Source of the DNA: Acidobacteriota bacterium
GTDB lineage: Bacteria > Acidobacteriota > Vicinamibacteria > Vicinamibacterales > UBA2999
Direction of reading: 5' to 3'
Length of the DNA: 33,844 nucleotides
Assembly (NCBI GenBank): GCA_016789705.1
Contig: JAEUQR010000015.1
Span: 1 to 33,844, forward strand
Part shown: one piece after another, positions 1 through 7,742 of the stretch
Position numbering within the stretch: position 1 is the first letter of the stretch
Layout: the number at the start of each line of letters is the position of its first letter
Notes under the pieces: generated by a model
Databases searched by the model: none
What the model saw: the letters and a program-made list of their open reading frames with translations, nothing else
What the model was told of the DNA's origin: nothing
Position numbers and translations under genes: made by a program

Positions 1-741
1 TCTCGAGTGGCCGACCTTCGTCACGCCGAGGCGCGGACAGTCGGCCACGACCGCACAATCGTCACACCGAGGGTACACCGGACGGCAGCAGTTTTGACCC
101 CAGGTGACGAGATACAGATTCAGATACTTCCACCAGCGGGCGTCGGTCGCCGCATAGAGCGCCTGTTCGGTCTCGCCGGGGGTCGCCGTCTTCACCCAGC
201 CGAGGCGGTTGGCAATCCGGTGCACGTGTGTGTCGACGCAGACGTGATCACGGCTGCCGAACGCCACGATGAGCGTGAGCGTGGCGGTCTTCCGGCCCAC
301 GCCCGGGAGCGTCACGAGTTCGTCCACGGTGGACGGCACGCGGCCGCCGTAGACCTCGAGCAGGCGCTCGCAGGCGGCCTTCACGTGCCGCGCCTTGTTG
401 CGGTAGAAGCTCACCGGGTAGATGAGCGTCTCGATGTCCTCGAGCGGCAGCTTGGCCATCGCCTTCGGCGTGCGGGCCTTCGCGAAGAGCCGCGTCGAGG
501 CGGCCAGCGTCGTGGCGTCCTGGGTGCGCGCCGAGAGCAGCGTGGCGATGAGCACCTGGAACGGGTCCGTCTGCTGCGATTCCGAGATCTTCTCGATCGC
601 CGGCAGCTCCATCCCGTCGATCTGGCGGGCCAGCTCGCGCAGCACGCGTTCGACGCGTGCCGGGTCCGGACGCCCGACACGGACACGCGGGCGCGGCGTG
701 GCGGCGCCAGAAGGCGCGGCGACGGCGGCGCGCGGGCTCAT
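1..741 (-). CDS. nth: Endonuclease III (3' end cut by window edge)
   Basis: DNA glycosylase/AP lyase of base excision repair that removes oxidised pyrimidines. I translated 247 residues on the minus strand with no stop before the window edge. The family usually has about 210-230 residues, so only a short tail is missing and the N-terminus carries about 25 extra residues. Seen: the helix-hairpin-helix LPGVGRKTA with the catalytic lysine near residue 151, the VDTHV motif with the catalytic aspartate near 170, and a C-terminal [4Fe-4S] motif C-x6-C-x2-C-x5-C (C219, C226, C229, C235). The ATG overlaps the TGA of the upstream hydroxyacid dehydrogenase gene by 4 bp, so the two are translationally coupled. 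It sits downstream of a microcompartment locus, but its role is general DNA repair. Confidence 0.93.
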   Translation of the reverse strand, partial: MSPRAAVAAPSGAATPRPRVRVGRPDPARVERVLRELARQIDGMELPAIEKISESQQTDPFQVLIATLLSARTQDATTLAASTRLFAKARTPKAMAKLPLEDIETLIYPVSFYRNKARHVKAACERLLEVYGGRVPSTVDELVTLPGVGRKTATLTLIVAFGSRDHVCVDTHVHRIANRLGWVKTATPGETEQALYAATDARWWKYLNLYLVTWGQNCCRPVYPRCDDCAVVADCPRLGVTKVGHSR

Positions 742-1691
742 GGGACGGGCGTGATGGCGGGCCGGCCGTCGAGCACCGCGAGCACGTTCGAGATGGCCAG
801 ATCGGCCATCGCCGTGCGCGTTTCGGTCGTCGCGCTCGCGAGATGCGGAATGAGCAACGCGTTCTCGAGGCCGAGGAGGTCCGGATGCACGACCGGCTCC
901 CTCTCGTACACATCCAGCGCGGCACCGGCAATCACCCGTTCGCGGAGGGCCCAGGCGAGGGCCGCTTCGTCCACGACCGGACCGCGCGACGTGTTGATGA
1001 GGTACGCCGATCGCCGCATCTTCACGAGCGCCTTCTGATCGATGAGGCGGGTCGTCTGCGGCGTGAGATTGACGTGCAGCGACAACACGTCGGAGGTCGC
1101 GAGCAGGCGGTCGAGCGACATGGCCGTCGCTCCGGGCACGTCGGTGACGACCTGGTCGGTGTAGGCCACGGACATGCCGAATGCCGGCGCCTTGTCAGCC
1201 ACGGCACGGGCAATCCGCCCCATCCCCACGAGCCCGAGCTGCTTGCCGCGCAGCTCCATCCCCAGCAGATGATCGAGCGCCCAGCCCTTCCAGCGGCCAT
1301 CGCGCAGCTCGCGTTCCCCCTCACCGAGCCGGCGCGTGACGGCCAGGATGAGGGCCCAGGTGAAGTCCGCGCAGGCGTTGGTCAGCACGTCCGGCGTGTT
1401 CGTCACGACGATGCCGCGGCTCCGGCAGGCGGCCACGTCGATGTTGTTGAACCCGACCGCCACGTTCGCCACGACCTTCAGCGACGGCCCGGCCGCGTCG
1501 AGCACAGCGGTGTCGATGGGCTCGGTCAACAGGCACACGAGCGCGTCCTTGCCGGCCACGCGCGCGAGCAGCGACTCGCGGGAGATGGCGGTGGGTTCGG
1601 TGTGAAGATCGATGTCGCAGACCGACTCGAGGCGCTCGAGCACGGCCGATGGCAGCCGGCGGGTGACGAGCACGGAGGGCTTCGTGGGCAT
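738..1691 (-). CDS. D-2-hydroxyacid dehydrogenase (glyoxylate/hydroxypyruvate reductase type)
   Basis: NAD(P)-dependent D-isomer-specific 2-hydroxyacid dehydrogenase of 317 residues, close to the usual family length. Seen: a nucleotide-binding GMGRIA glycine motif near residues 156-161, the substrate-binding arginine in NTSRG (R236), an acidic residue in the DVYEREP block (263-265) and the catalytic histidine in PHLASAT (H283). The substrate cannot be fixed from sequence; glyoxylate, hydroxypyruvate or another short 2-oxoacid is likely by family resemblance. It starts 10 bp after the stop of the small cysteine-rich microcompartment protein and overlaps nth by 4 bp, so it is probably co-transcribed with the shell genes. 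No encapsulation-peptide-like extension is seen at either end. It may act on products of the compartment or simply share the transcript. Confidence 0.9.
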   Translation of the reverse strand: MPTKPSVLVTRRLPSAVLERLESVCDIDLHTEPTAISRESLLARVAGKDALVCLLTEPIDTAVLDAAGPSLKVVANVAVGFNNIDVAACRSRGIVVTNTPDVLTNACADFTWALILAVTRRLGEGERELRDGRWKGWALDHLLGMELRGKQLGLVGMGRIARAVADKAPAFGMSVAYTDQVVTDVPGATAMSLDRLLATSDVLSLHVNLTPQTTRLIDQKALVKMRRSAYLINTSRGPVVDEAALAWALRERVIAGAALDVYEREPVVHPDLLGLENALLIPHLASATTETRTAMADLAISNVLAVLDGRPAITPVP

Positions 1692-1701
1692 GGTCAGCAG
1701 G

Positions 1702-1965
1702 TCAGTGCCCGTAGCACTGGCAATGGCCGCAGTGATTACACGTCACCGTAGGCTCGATGAGGCACTCGGTCTCGCCGGCGGGCCGGACGAGGTGGAAACG
1801 CGCGAAGCTGGCATGGGTGGGGGACGCGGCCGTCGCGGGCCTCGCCGGCGGCGGCACGACCGGTCCGGCCGCGGCGGCGCCCGTCGCGGCGTCAGACGCC
1901 GGCGGCGCGCCCATGTGTCGCGCAATCGCCTGCCGCACGAGGAGCCGGACCTGCTGTTCGTCCAT
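1702..1965 (-). CDS. Small BMC-linked protein: encapsulation-peptide-like helix plus Cys/His cluster
   Basis: An 87-residue protein I do not recognise as a named family. Three parts are visible. Residues 1-19 form a predicted amphipathic helix (V6, L9/V10, A13/I14 and M18 on one face) much like the short N-terminal peptides that target cargo to microcompartment shells. Residues 20-52 are an Ala/Pro/Gly-rich linker. The last 12 residues, CNHCGHCQCYGH, carry four cysteines (76, 79, 82, 84) and three histidines, suggesting metal or Fe-S binding; C68 lies just upstream. It begins 2 bp after the stop of a pentameric shell gene and ends 10 bp before the hydroxyacid dehydrogenase gene. Cargo, redox carrier or assembly adaptor roles are possible, but none is demonstrated. 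Confidence 0.8.
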   Translation of the reverse strand: MDEQQVRLLVRQAIARHMGAPPASDAATGAAAAGPVVPPPARPATAASPTHASFARFHLVRPAGETECLIEPTVTCNHCGHCQCYGH

Positions 1966-1967
1966 CG

Positions 1968-2240
1968 TCACGCCTCGACGTCCACCTGATCGACGATGCC
2001 GATGATGGCGGCATCCACCGGCGCGAGCTTCCGGCCGACGATGTCGGCGGCGGCGCGGCCTTCCACCACGACGAGCACGCGCTCCGAGACCCCGGCGCCG
2101 ACACCGTCCACGGCCAGGAGCGGCGCGCCCACGGCGACACCCTCGGGCGTCTCGGGCTGCACGAGCAGCAGCTTCGTGCCCTCGAACTGCGGGCGCTTCA
2201 CGGTCGACACGGCCTGGCCGATCACGCGCGCGAGGATCAT
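1968..2240 (-). CDS. BMC-P pentameric shell protein 1 (EutN/CcmL family)
   Basis: 90-residue vertex protein of the EutN/CcmL/BMC-P family, whose pentamers cap the corners of a microcompartment shell. Seen: N-terminal MILARVIGQAV, the strand block TKLLLVQP, the conserved AVDGVGAGV turn followed by ERVLVVVEG, and the ending VDAAIIGIVDQVDVE. The usual GSSAR-type loop after the glycine turn is replaced by GRAAAD. Its ATG overlaps the TGA of the second BMC-P gene, and the small Cys/His protein starts 2 bp after its stop. It is one of three divergent BMC-P paralogues in tandem. Confidence 0.94.
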   Translation of the reverse strand: MILARVIGQAVSTVKRPQFEGTKLLLVQPETPEGVAVGAPLLAVDGVGAGVSERVLVVVEGRAAADIVGRKLAPVDAAIIGIVDQVDVEA

Positions 2241-2509
2241 CGTTCGCCGAGCGTCCAGTGATCGAGGATGCCGACGATGCCCGCATCGGCCGGTACCTCG
2301 GTGGGGTGGAACGGAAACGACGCTTCCTTGCCGCGCACGAAGAACACGTGCTCGCCCACACCCGCGCCGACGCTGTCGACCGCGACGATCGGCCGCCCCT
2401 GCGGCTGCCGTTCGGGGCCGAGCGGCTGCACGAGCAGCAGCGGCACGCTGGTGAAACCGTGATCCTTGCGGGTGGCGACCACATCGCCGATGACGCGTCC
2501 GATCTGCAA
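2237..2509 (-). CDS. BMC-P pentameric shell protein 2 (EutN/CcmL family)
   Basis: Vertex protein of the EutN/CcmL family. I chose the TTG at 2509 because it gives a 90-residue protein beginning (M)QIGRVIGDVVATRK, matching both neighbours in length and alignment. The frame stays open for 20 more codons upstream, but those would overlap the preceding gene and look unrelated. Seen: PLLLVQP, AVDSVGAGVGEHVFFV, and a divergent loop GKEASFPFHPTEVPAD in place of the GSSAR segment. The 3' end overlaps shell gene 1 by 4 bp. A TTG start with no strong ribosome-binding site suggests lower translation than the hexamer gene, which would suit a minor vertex subunit; that is inference. Confidence 0.9.
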   Translation of the reverse strand: MQIGRVIGDVVATRKDHGFTSVPLLLVQPLGPERQPQGRPIVAVDSVGAGVGEHVFFVRGKEASFPFHPTEVPADAGIVGILDHWTLGER

Positions 2510-2519
2510 CGCCGTCGCT

Positions 2520-2789
2520 CTAGGAAGGGACGTCCACGTGGTCGACGATGCCGACGACAACGGCGTCAACCGGCAGGTCTTTCATGCCGGCGGCCATGCG
2601 GGCCGAACTGCCGCTGACGATAAGCACCGTCTCGCCGATGCCGGCATCGACGGTGTCGATGGCCACGAGGTGATTGCCCTCGTTCTTGCCGTCGGGATCG
2701 ACCGGCCGCGCCAGCAGCAGCTTGCTGCTGACGAGGCGCGGGTCCTTGCGCGTGGCCACGACCGTGCCGACGATTCTGGCGAGGAGCAT
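2520..2789 (-). CDS. BMC-P pentameric shell protein 3 (EutN/CcmL family)
   Basis: 89-residue EutN/CcmL-family vertex protein, the most canonical of the three. It has MLLARIVGTVVATRK, SKLLLARPVDPDG, the AIDTVDAGIGETVLIV block and an intact SGSSARMA loop, ending VDAVVVGIVDHVDVPS. It is first in the BMC-P trio, 21 bp after the hexameric shell gene, and its stop lies 10 bp before the TTG start of the second. The order hexamer then three pentamers means all four shell components sit on one transcript. Confidence 0.95.
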   Translation of the reverse strand: MLLARIVGTVVATRKDPRLVSSKLLLARPVDPDGKNEGNHLVAIDTVDAGIGETVLIVSGSSARMAAGMKDLPVDAVVVGIVDHVDVPS

Positions 2790-2810
2790 GGCGGGGCCCG
2801 GAAGAAGGGA

Positions 2811-3101
<291 letters not shown>

Positions 3102-3149
3102 TCCATTCCTCCGCCCGGATTTCGGGCCGGGCCGGCACGCGGCCCGCTG

Positions 3150-4007
3150 CTATCGCACGCCTTTGACGGCCTCGTCGATGAGGGTCGTCAGCTGGCCGTA
3201 TGTTAGCCGAATCTCTCCGTCCGTGCCGAGGCGTTCGCCGGGCCCCGGCGGCAGCCCCGGCGTGTCGGGCACGAGGCGGGCCGTCGAGTGCGGCGCGTCC
3301 ACCACCTGACAGTCGGCGCCACTGGCCGCCGCCGGATCGACGCAGATGGGCGCCGGGGAACTGATGCCGTACATGCCGCGCAGGCTCTGGAGCCGCGTCA
3401 CTTCGTCGCGCGACAGCAGGTTCTCGCGTCCGAGCTGCCGGGCCACGAGGCTGATCTTCGCGAAGTGCTCGATCGTCTCCATCCGGTAATAGGCGGCGAA
3501 CAGATCGGGCGCCACGGCGAGCGCGCCGTGGTTGGCGAGCAGCAACCCGTCGTGCGCCTTGATGTAGTCGCGGATGGCGGCCGGGAGCTCGGCCGTGGAG
3601 GGCGTCGCGTACTCGGCGATGGGAATGCCGCCGAGCGTCGTGATGACCTCGGCCAGCACGGCGCGGTTGAGCGGCACACCGGCCACGGCGAAGCCGGTGG
3701 CGGTGGCCGGATGCGCATGCACCACGGCCCCGACATCGGGTCGCTGGCGGTACACCTCGAGGTGCATCTTGAGCTCGGAGGAGGCGTCGCGTGTGCCGCG
3801 CACGCTGGTGCCGTCCATGTCGGTGACCACCATCATGTCGGTGGTCATGAAACCCTTCGACACGCTCTTGGGGGTGGTCAGCAGCCGGTCCGGCCCCAGC
3901 CGGACGCTGATGTTGCCGTCGTTCGAGGCCACGAAGCCCTGCACCCACAGGCGGCGGCCCACTTCGACGATATCGAGGCGCGTCTGCTGCTCGTCGGGGT
4001 AGGTCAT
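3150..4007 (-). CDS. Class II aldolase with C-terminal encapsulation-peptide-like tail
   Basis: Zinc-dependent class II aldolase/adducin-family enzyme (fuculose/rhamnulose-phosphate aldolase type) of 285 residues, longer than the usual 210-230. Seen: a catalytic glutamate in ASSELKMH (E78), zinc-ligand histidines in VVHAHP (H97, H99) and ANHGAL (H160). After about residue 220 there is a Pro/Gly-rich linker, then a predicted amphipathic helix at about 265-285 (EIRLTYGQLTTLIDEAVKG). This layout matches cargo-targeting tails of microcompartment enzymes. Known aldolase-bearing microcompartments of Planctomycetes cleave fuculose- and rhamnulose-phosphate to lactaldehyde; by analogy this one may release an aldehyde inside the shell. 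The substrate is inferred. It starts 6 bp after the stop of the YHS protein gene. Confidence 0.92.
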   Translation of the reverse strand: MTYPDEQQTRLDIVEVGRRLWVQGFVASNDGNISVRLGPDRLLTTPKSVSKGFMTTDMMVVTDMDGTSVRGTRDASSELKMHLEVYRQRPDVGAVVHAHPATATGFAVAGVPLNRAVLAEVITTLGGIPIAEYATPSTAELPAAIRDYIKAHDGLLLANHGALAVAPDLFAAYYRMETIEHFAKISLVARQLGRENLLSRDEVTRLQSLRGMYGISSPAPICVDPAAASGADCQVVDAPHSTARLVPDTPGLPPGPGERLGTDGEIRLTYGQLTTLIDEAVKGVR

Positions 4008-4013
4008 GCGCGG

Positions 4014-4274
4014 CTAACTGCGGCGGGTGAAGGTGGCGCGGCACTGCTCGGAACAGAACCACACGGTGGCGCCGTCGGCGGTGGCGCTCAGTGCCTTGCC
4101 GGGCACGACGAACGTGCCGCAGACAGGATCCTTCGCCATCTTCACGGGCGTCTCCGCGGATCGGGCTCGCGGCGCCTCACCGCGCGCGGCCTCGGAGAGG
4201 CCGCCCATGAAGCGCGCCACCGCGCGCAGCGCGAGGAGCGCCATCACGAACAGCAGGATGACGCGCAGGGTCAC
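4014..4274 (-). CDS. Membrane-anchored YHS/PP0621-like metal-binding protein
   Basis: 86-residue protein with one N-terminal transmembrane helix (residues about 3-20), a short charged linker and a C-terminal YHS/TRASH-like motif: DPVCG (C52), then FCSEQC (C74, C78). Such domains bind metal ions, but the role of the PP0621-like family is not established. The start is GTG at 4274, 4 bp after the TPR gene stop, with no clear ribosome-binding site, so translation may rely on coupling. The aldolase gene begins 6 bp after its stop, physically joining the housekeeping run to the microcompartment genes. It may have nothing to do with the compartment. Confidence 0.8.
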   Translation of the reverse strand: MTLRVILLFVMALLALRAVARFMGGLSEAARGEAPRARSAETPVKMAKDPVCGTFVVPGKALSATADGATVWFCSEQCRATFTRRS

Positions 4275-4278
4275 GGTA

Positions 4279-4902
4279 CTAGGATCCGGACGCGCCGGCC
4301 GCCGGGCCGCCGGGATGGGCCTGCTGCAGGCCTTCGAGCGCCTTCTTCGCGGCCGTGGCCTCGGGGCTGTCGGGCGCCGTGGCGATCACCTGCTGCCAGG
4401 CGGCAGCCGCGCCGGCCAGGTCCTGCTTGCCGAACGCCTTCACGATGCCCATGTTCAGCATCGTCTTCGTGTGTTTCGGATCGGCCTTGAGCGACTGCTC
4501 GAACTGCTGGATCGCCTTGTCGGGCTGATCGGTGTAGTAGTAGGCGACGCCGAGGTCGGTCGAGACGTTGGCGTCGTTCGGCGTGAGCCGCAACGCCTGT
4601 TCGTACCACTCGACCGCTTCCGGATACCGCTCGGCGTCGAAGTAGAGATTGCCGAGCTCGACGCGCGGGGCGGCGTCGGCGGGCGCACCGGAGGCCGCCG
4701 CCACCAGTTCCTTGGCCCGGTTCTCGTCGAGCGGGGCCGCGGGGGGGCGGGTGCCGTCACCGCCCGCGGTCGCGGGAGCCGCCGCGGCCGCCGGCGCCGC
4801 CGTGGCCGCCACGCCGGCGGACTGCTGGTTGCCCAGAATCCAGCCGACGATGACGCCGAACAACATCCCGGAGATGGCAAAAGCGATGGAATCGGCGCGC
4901 AT
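4279..4902 (-). CDS. Membrane-anchored TPR protein
   Basis: 207 residues: an N-terminal transmembrane helix (about 5-24), an Ala/Pro-rich linker to about residue 60, then tetratricopeptide repeats. Clear repeats are the APRVELGNLYFDAERYPEAVEWYEQALRL-type unit near 85-110, a second with DLGVAYYYTDQPDKAIQQFEQSL, and a partial third around NMGIVKAFGKQDLAGAAAAW. The repeat region probably scaffolds protein-protein contacts on one face of the inner membrane. It lies 12 bp after the alpha/beta hydrolase gene and 4 bp before the YHS gene. No partner can be named from sequence. Confidence 0.85.
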   Translation of the reverse strand: MRADSIAFAISGMLFGVIVGWILGNQQSAGVAATAAPAAAAAPATAGGDGTRPPAAPLDENRAKELVAAASGAPADAAPRVELGNLYFDAERYPEAVEWYEQALRLTPNDANVSTDLGVAYYYTDQPDKAIQQFEQSLKADPKHTKTMLNMGIVKAFGKQDLAGAAAAWQQVIATAPDSPEATAAKKALEGLQQAHPGGPAAGASGS

Positions 4903-4914
4903 GGGAAATCCCCT

Positions 4915-5613
4915 TCAGGATACCGTCCGTCTCAGCCAGTCCACAAGCGCCGTGGCCACGTCGGGGTCACGGTCGAGGATCTGCGTCCCGTGCGCCGCCA
5001 CGAGTGACAACCGCTGCTCCCGGGCCGCGGGTGCGGCCTCCCCGACCAGGCCGCGGACGGTGCGCGCCGCGAGCGGGTCTTCTGTGCTGGCGATGAGGAA
5101 CATCGGCCGCGCGCCGTACTTGCGGAAGGCCGCATCGATGCGCACGCCGCGATAGTCGGACGCCGGCGAGAGCAGCGCGACGCCGCGCACGGCGGGGGCC
5201 TCGGCGGCCGCCATGATCGCGGCGCTGGCGCCGAGCGAGGCACCGACGACGGCGATGCCGCGCACGCCGCTGCGTCCGCCCAGGAACCCAATCGCGGCCT
5301 GCACGTCGAGCGCCATGGCCGCGGCGGGTGCGGAGGCCCCGCCCGAGCCGCCGTGCCCGCGCAGGTCGATGGCGAGGGCCGTGAGGCCCGCGGCCTGCAG
5401 GCGCTCCGCGAAGGGCCGCCAGTCGTCCTTCGTGCGCGTGAACATGTGCACCAGCACGACCGCCGGCGCCTCGCCGTCGACCGCGTAGAGCGTGCCGGCA
5501 ATCGCGACGCCGTCGGACGCGCGGAGCTGCACGGGCAGGCCGGCCGCGTACGCCGCGGCCGGCGCGAGCAGCAGGCTGATGACCACGGCCATCATGGCGA
5601 GCGGCCGTGTCAC
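4915..5613 (-). CDS. Secreted alpha/beta hydrolase
   Basis: 232-residue alpha/beta hydrolase (dienelactone hydrolase/serine aminopeptidase-like). A signal peptide spans about residues 1-23 (hydrophobic core then AYAAG), so it should act in the periplasm or outside. Seen: an oxyanion-strand segment VVLVHMFTRTKDDW, DLRGHGGSG, the nucleophile elbow GASLGA with the serine near 126, a candidate acid in STEDPLA (D179) and a candidate histidine in AAHGTQ (H208). The substrate is unknown; esters or peptides are possible. Its ATG overlaps the pdxJ stop by 4 bp. Confidence 0.87.
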   Translation of the reverse strand: MTRPLAMMAVVISLLLAPAAAYAAGLPVQLRASDGVAIAGTLYAVDGEAPAVVLVHMFTRTKDDWRPFAERLQAAGLTALAIDLRGHGGSGGASAPAAAMALDVQAAIGFLGGRSGVRGIAVVGASLGASAAIMAAAEAPAVRGVALLSPASDYRGVRIDAAFRKYGARPMFLIASTEDPLAARTVRGLVGEAAPAAREQRLSLVAAHGTQILDRDPDVATALVDWLRRTVS

Positions 5614-6353
5614 GCAGAGGTTCCGGTGGCCGCGAGGTAGTCACGCACCGCCGCCGCGAGGCCGACGAAGAGCGCGTGGCTCATGAGCGCGTGCCCGATC
5701 GACACCTCGTCGAGGTGTGGCAGGGTGCGGAAGAGCGGCAGGTTGCCGAGATCGAGGTCGTGGCCGGCGTTCACGCCAAGGCCGCGCGCGTGTGCGGCCT
5801 CGGCCGCCGTGACGTACTGCGCGAAGCCGGCGCGACCCGCCGCGTCGCCGCGCTCGAACGCCCGCGCGAAGGGCTCCGTGTAGAGCTCCACGCGATCGGC
5901 GCCGAGGTCGGCGGCCAGTGCCACCGCGTCGGGTGTGGGATCGACGAACAGACTCACGCGGATGCCGGCATTCCGCATCTCGCGCACGACCGCCGCCAGT
6001 TCCTGGCGCGGGGTGTCGGGCGCCCAGCCGGCCTGGCTCGTGATCTCGCCGGGACGCACCGGGACGAGTGTGCACTGGTCGGGCGCGACCTCGTGCACGA
6101 GCGCCACGAGATCCGGCCGCGGGTCCCCCTCGATGTTGTATTCGACGCGGCCGCGCAGCGGGCGCAGGAACGCCGCGATGTCCCGCACGTCGGCGGGCGT
6201 GATGTGCCGCTCGTCGGCGCGCGGATGCACGGTGACGCCGGGGGCGCCTGCCGCCACCACGACGCGCACGGCCTCGATCACGGAGGGCTCGTGGCCGCCG
6301 CGGGAGTTGCGCAGCGTGGCGACCTTGTTGACGTTCACGGACAGACGGACCAT
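5610..6353 (-). CDS. pdxJ: Pyridoxine 5'-phosphate synthase PdxJ
   Basis: Last step of DXP-dependent vitamin B6 synthesis: condenses 1-deoxyxylulose-5-phosphate with 3-amino-2-oxopropyl phosphate to pyridoxine 5'-phosphate in the cytoplasm. 247 residues from the chosen ATG at 6353; the frame is open for 7 more codons, but MVRLSVNVNKVATLRN matches the family N-terminus. Seen: VTVHPRADERHI, VEYNIEGDP, the glutamate/histidine blocks RVELYTEPFA and VNAGHDLDLGNLP, and the C-terminal VSIGHALMSHALF phosphate-binding region. It is 41 bp downstream of glmM and overlaps the hydrolase gene by 4 bp. Confidence 0.95.
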   Translation of the reverse strand: MVRLSVNVNKVATLRNSRGGHEPSVIEAVRVVVAAGAPGVTVHPRADERHITPADVRDIAAFLRPLRGRVEYNIEGDPRPDLVALVHEVAPDQCTLVPVRPGEITSQAGWAPDTPRQELAAVVREMRNAGIRVSLFVDPTPDAVALAADLGADRVELYTEPFARAFERGDAAGRAGFAQYVTAAEAAHARGLGVNAGHDLDLGNLPLFRTLPHLDEVSIGHALMSHALFVGLAAAVRDYLAATGTSA

Positions 6354-6394
6354 GGCTGCCTGACAGCCTATCATCCGCCCGCGCGGACAGCGCG

Positions 6395-7723
6395 TCAGGC
6401 GAGCGTGGCACGCACGGCGTGCGCGATCTCGTCGGCCCAGGCGCGGATCTCCGCCTGGTCGCGACCTTCGAGCATGATGCGCAGCAGTGGCTCGGTGCCC
6501 GAGTAGCGGACGAGCAGGCGGCCGTGCCCTTCGAGGCGGGCCTCGACATCACGCATCGCCGAGGCCACCGCCGGCACCTTCGAGATGTCGGTGCGCTCGC
6601 GCACGCGGACGTTCACGAGCACCTGCGGATAACTCGTCAGCGTCGCCGCCAGGGCGGCCAGCTCATGACCGGTCGCGATCATCGCGCGCAGCACGTGGAG
6701 CGCCGTCGCGATGCCGTCACCGGTGAAGAGGTGCGTGGCGAAGATCACGTGACCTGACTGCTCGCCGCCAAGCGCCAGACCACGCTTCAGCATCTCTTCC
6801 ATCACGTACTTGTCGCCGACCGGGCAGCGCACGAGCTCGACGCCGCGCTCCCTGAGCGCGATCTCGAGCCCGATGTTGCTCATCACCGTGGCGACGATGG
6901 CGTTGCCGGGCAGCGCCGATTCGCGGCGCAGCTGATCGGCGCAGATGAGCATGACCGCGTCGCCATCGACGCGATGCCCGTGATGATCGACGAAGAGCGC
7001 GCGGTCGCCGTCGCCGTCGAAGGCGACGCCGAAACGTGCGCCGGCAGCCACCACCGCCGCCTGCAGCGTCTCCATCGCCGTCGAGCCGCAGCCAGCGTTG
7101 ATGTTGCGGCCGTCGGGGGCGACGCCGATCGTCCTCACGTCGAAGCCGAGCGCCGCGAAGAGCGCCGGGGCGATGGTGGTCGTGGCGCCGTGCGCGCAGT
7201 CCACGACGACGGTCGCACCCGCCAGCGGGCCGGCATCGTCGAGAATCTGCCGCAGGTGGGCGACGTAATGCGCCGTGAGTTCAGCGTCGGCGCCCGGTAC
7301 GGCGGCGCCGTCGGGCACCTGCCACGCGGCGTCGGCGACGATCGCCTCGATCTCACGCTCCTGCACTTCCGAGAACTTCTCGCCGGCACCGGAGAAGACC
7401 TTGATGCCGTTGTCGTGGAAAGGATTGTGGGACGCCGAGATGACGATACCGAGATCGAAGCCCTCCGTTCGCGTGAGATACGCCACGGCGGGCGTCGGCA
7501 CGACCCCCAGGCTCACGACCGAGCCGCCTTCGGAGGCAATGCCGCGGGTCAGCGCGGCTTCGAGTTCGGGGCCCGATTCGCGCGTGTCGCGGCCGATGAG
7601 CACACGCGGCGCGCCGCGGCCCGAGACACGCGCCAGCGCCGCGCCGACACGTGCCACGGTGCCGGCGTCGAGCGGCGCCTTGCCGGCTTCCCCACGGATT
7701 CCATCGGTCCCGAACAGCTTCAC
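6395..7723 (-). CDS. glmM: Phosphoglucosamine mutase GlmM
   Basis: Converts glucosamine-6-phosphate to glucosamine-1-phosphate for UDP-GlcNAc, hence peptidoglycan and LPS. 442 residues, typical for the family. Seen: N-terminal MKLFGTDGIRGEAG, the phosphoserine motif SASHNP (S98), the metal loop DGDGDRALFVD, the sugar-binding GGEQSGH and the phosphate-binding RYSGTEPLLRIM near the C-terminus. It begins 19 bp after ybbR, and the cdaA-ybbR-glmM order is a widely conserved arrangement linking c-di-AMP synthesis with cell-wall precursor supply. Confidence 0.97.
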   Translation of the reverse strand: MKLFGTDGIRGEAGKAPLDAGTVARVGAALARVSGRGAPRVLIGRDTRESGPELEAALTRGIASEGGSVVSLGVVPTPAVAYLTRTEGFDLGIVISASHNPFHDNGIKVFSGAGEKFSEVQEREIEAIVADAAWQVPDGAAVPGADAELTAHYVAHLRQILDDAGPLAGATVVVDCAHGATTTIAPALFAALGFDVRTIGVAPDGRNINAGCGSTAMETLQAAVVAAGARFGVAFDGDGDRALFVDHHGHRVDGDAVMLICADQLRRESALPGNAIVATVMSNIGLEIALRERGVELVRCPVGDKYVMEEMLKRGLALGGEQSGHVIFATHLFTGDGIATALHVLRAMIATGHELAALAATLTSYPQVLVNVRVRERTDISKVPAVASAMRDVEARLEGHGRLLVRYSGTEPLLRIMLEGRDQAEIRAWADEIAHAVRATLA

Positions 7724-7742
7724 AGTCGCTCCTGGCTCACAC

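Noticed and set aside
7..1038. Long plus-strand open frame over nth and the dehydrogenase gene
   Set aside because: It is antisense to two well-supported genes and encodes Arg/His/Gly-rich text typical of high-GC shadow frames. The same holds for long plus-strand frames at 657-1751, 3288-4490, 14038-15582, 21100-23082 and 28585-29757.
3102..3149. GC-rich hairpins between the aldolase and BMC-H genes as a terminator
   Set aside because: There is no T-run on the minus strand; a processing or stability role is possible but unsupported.
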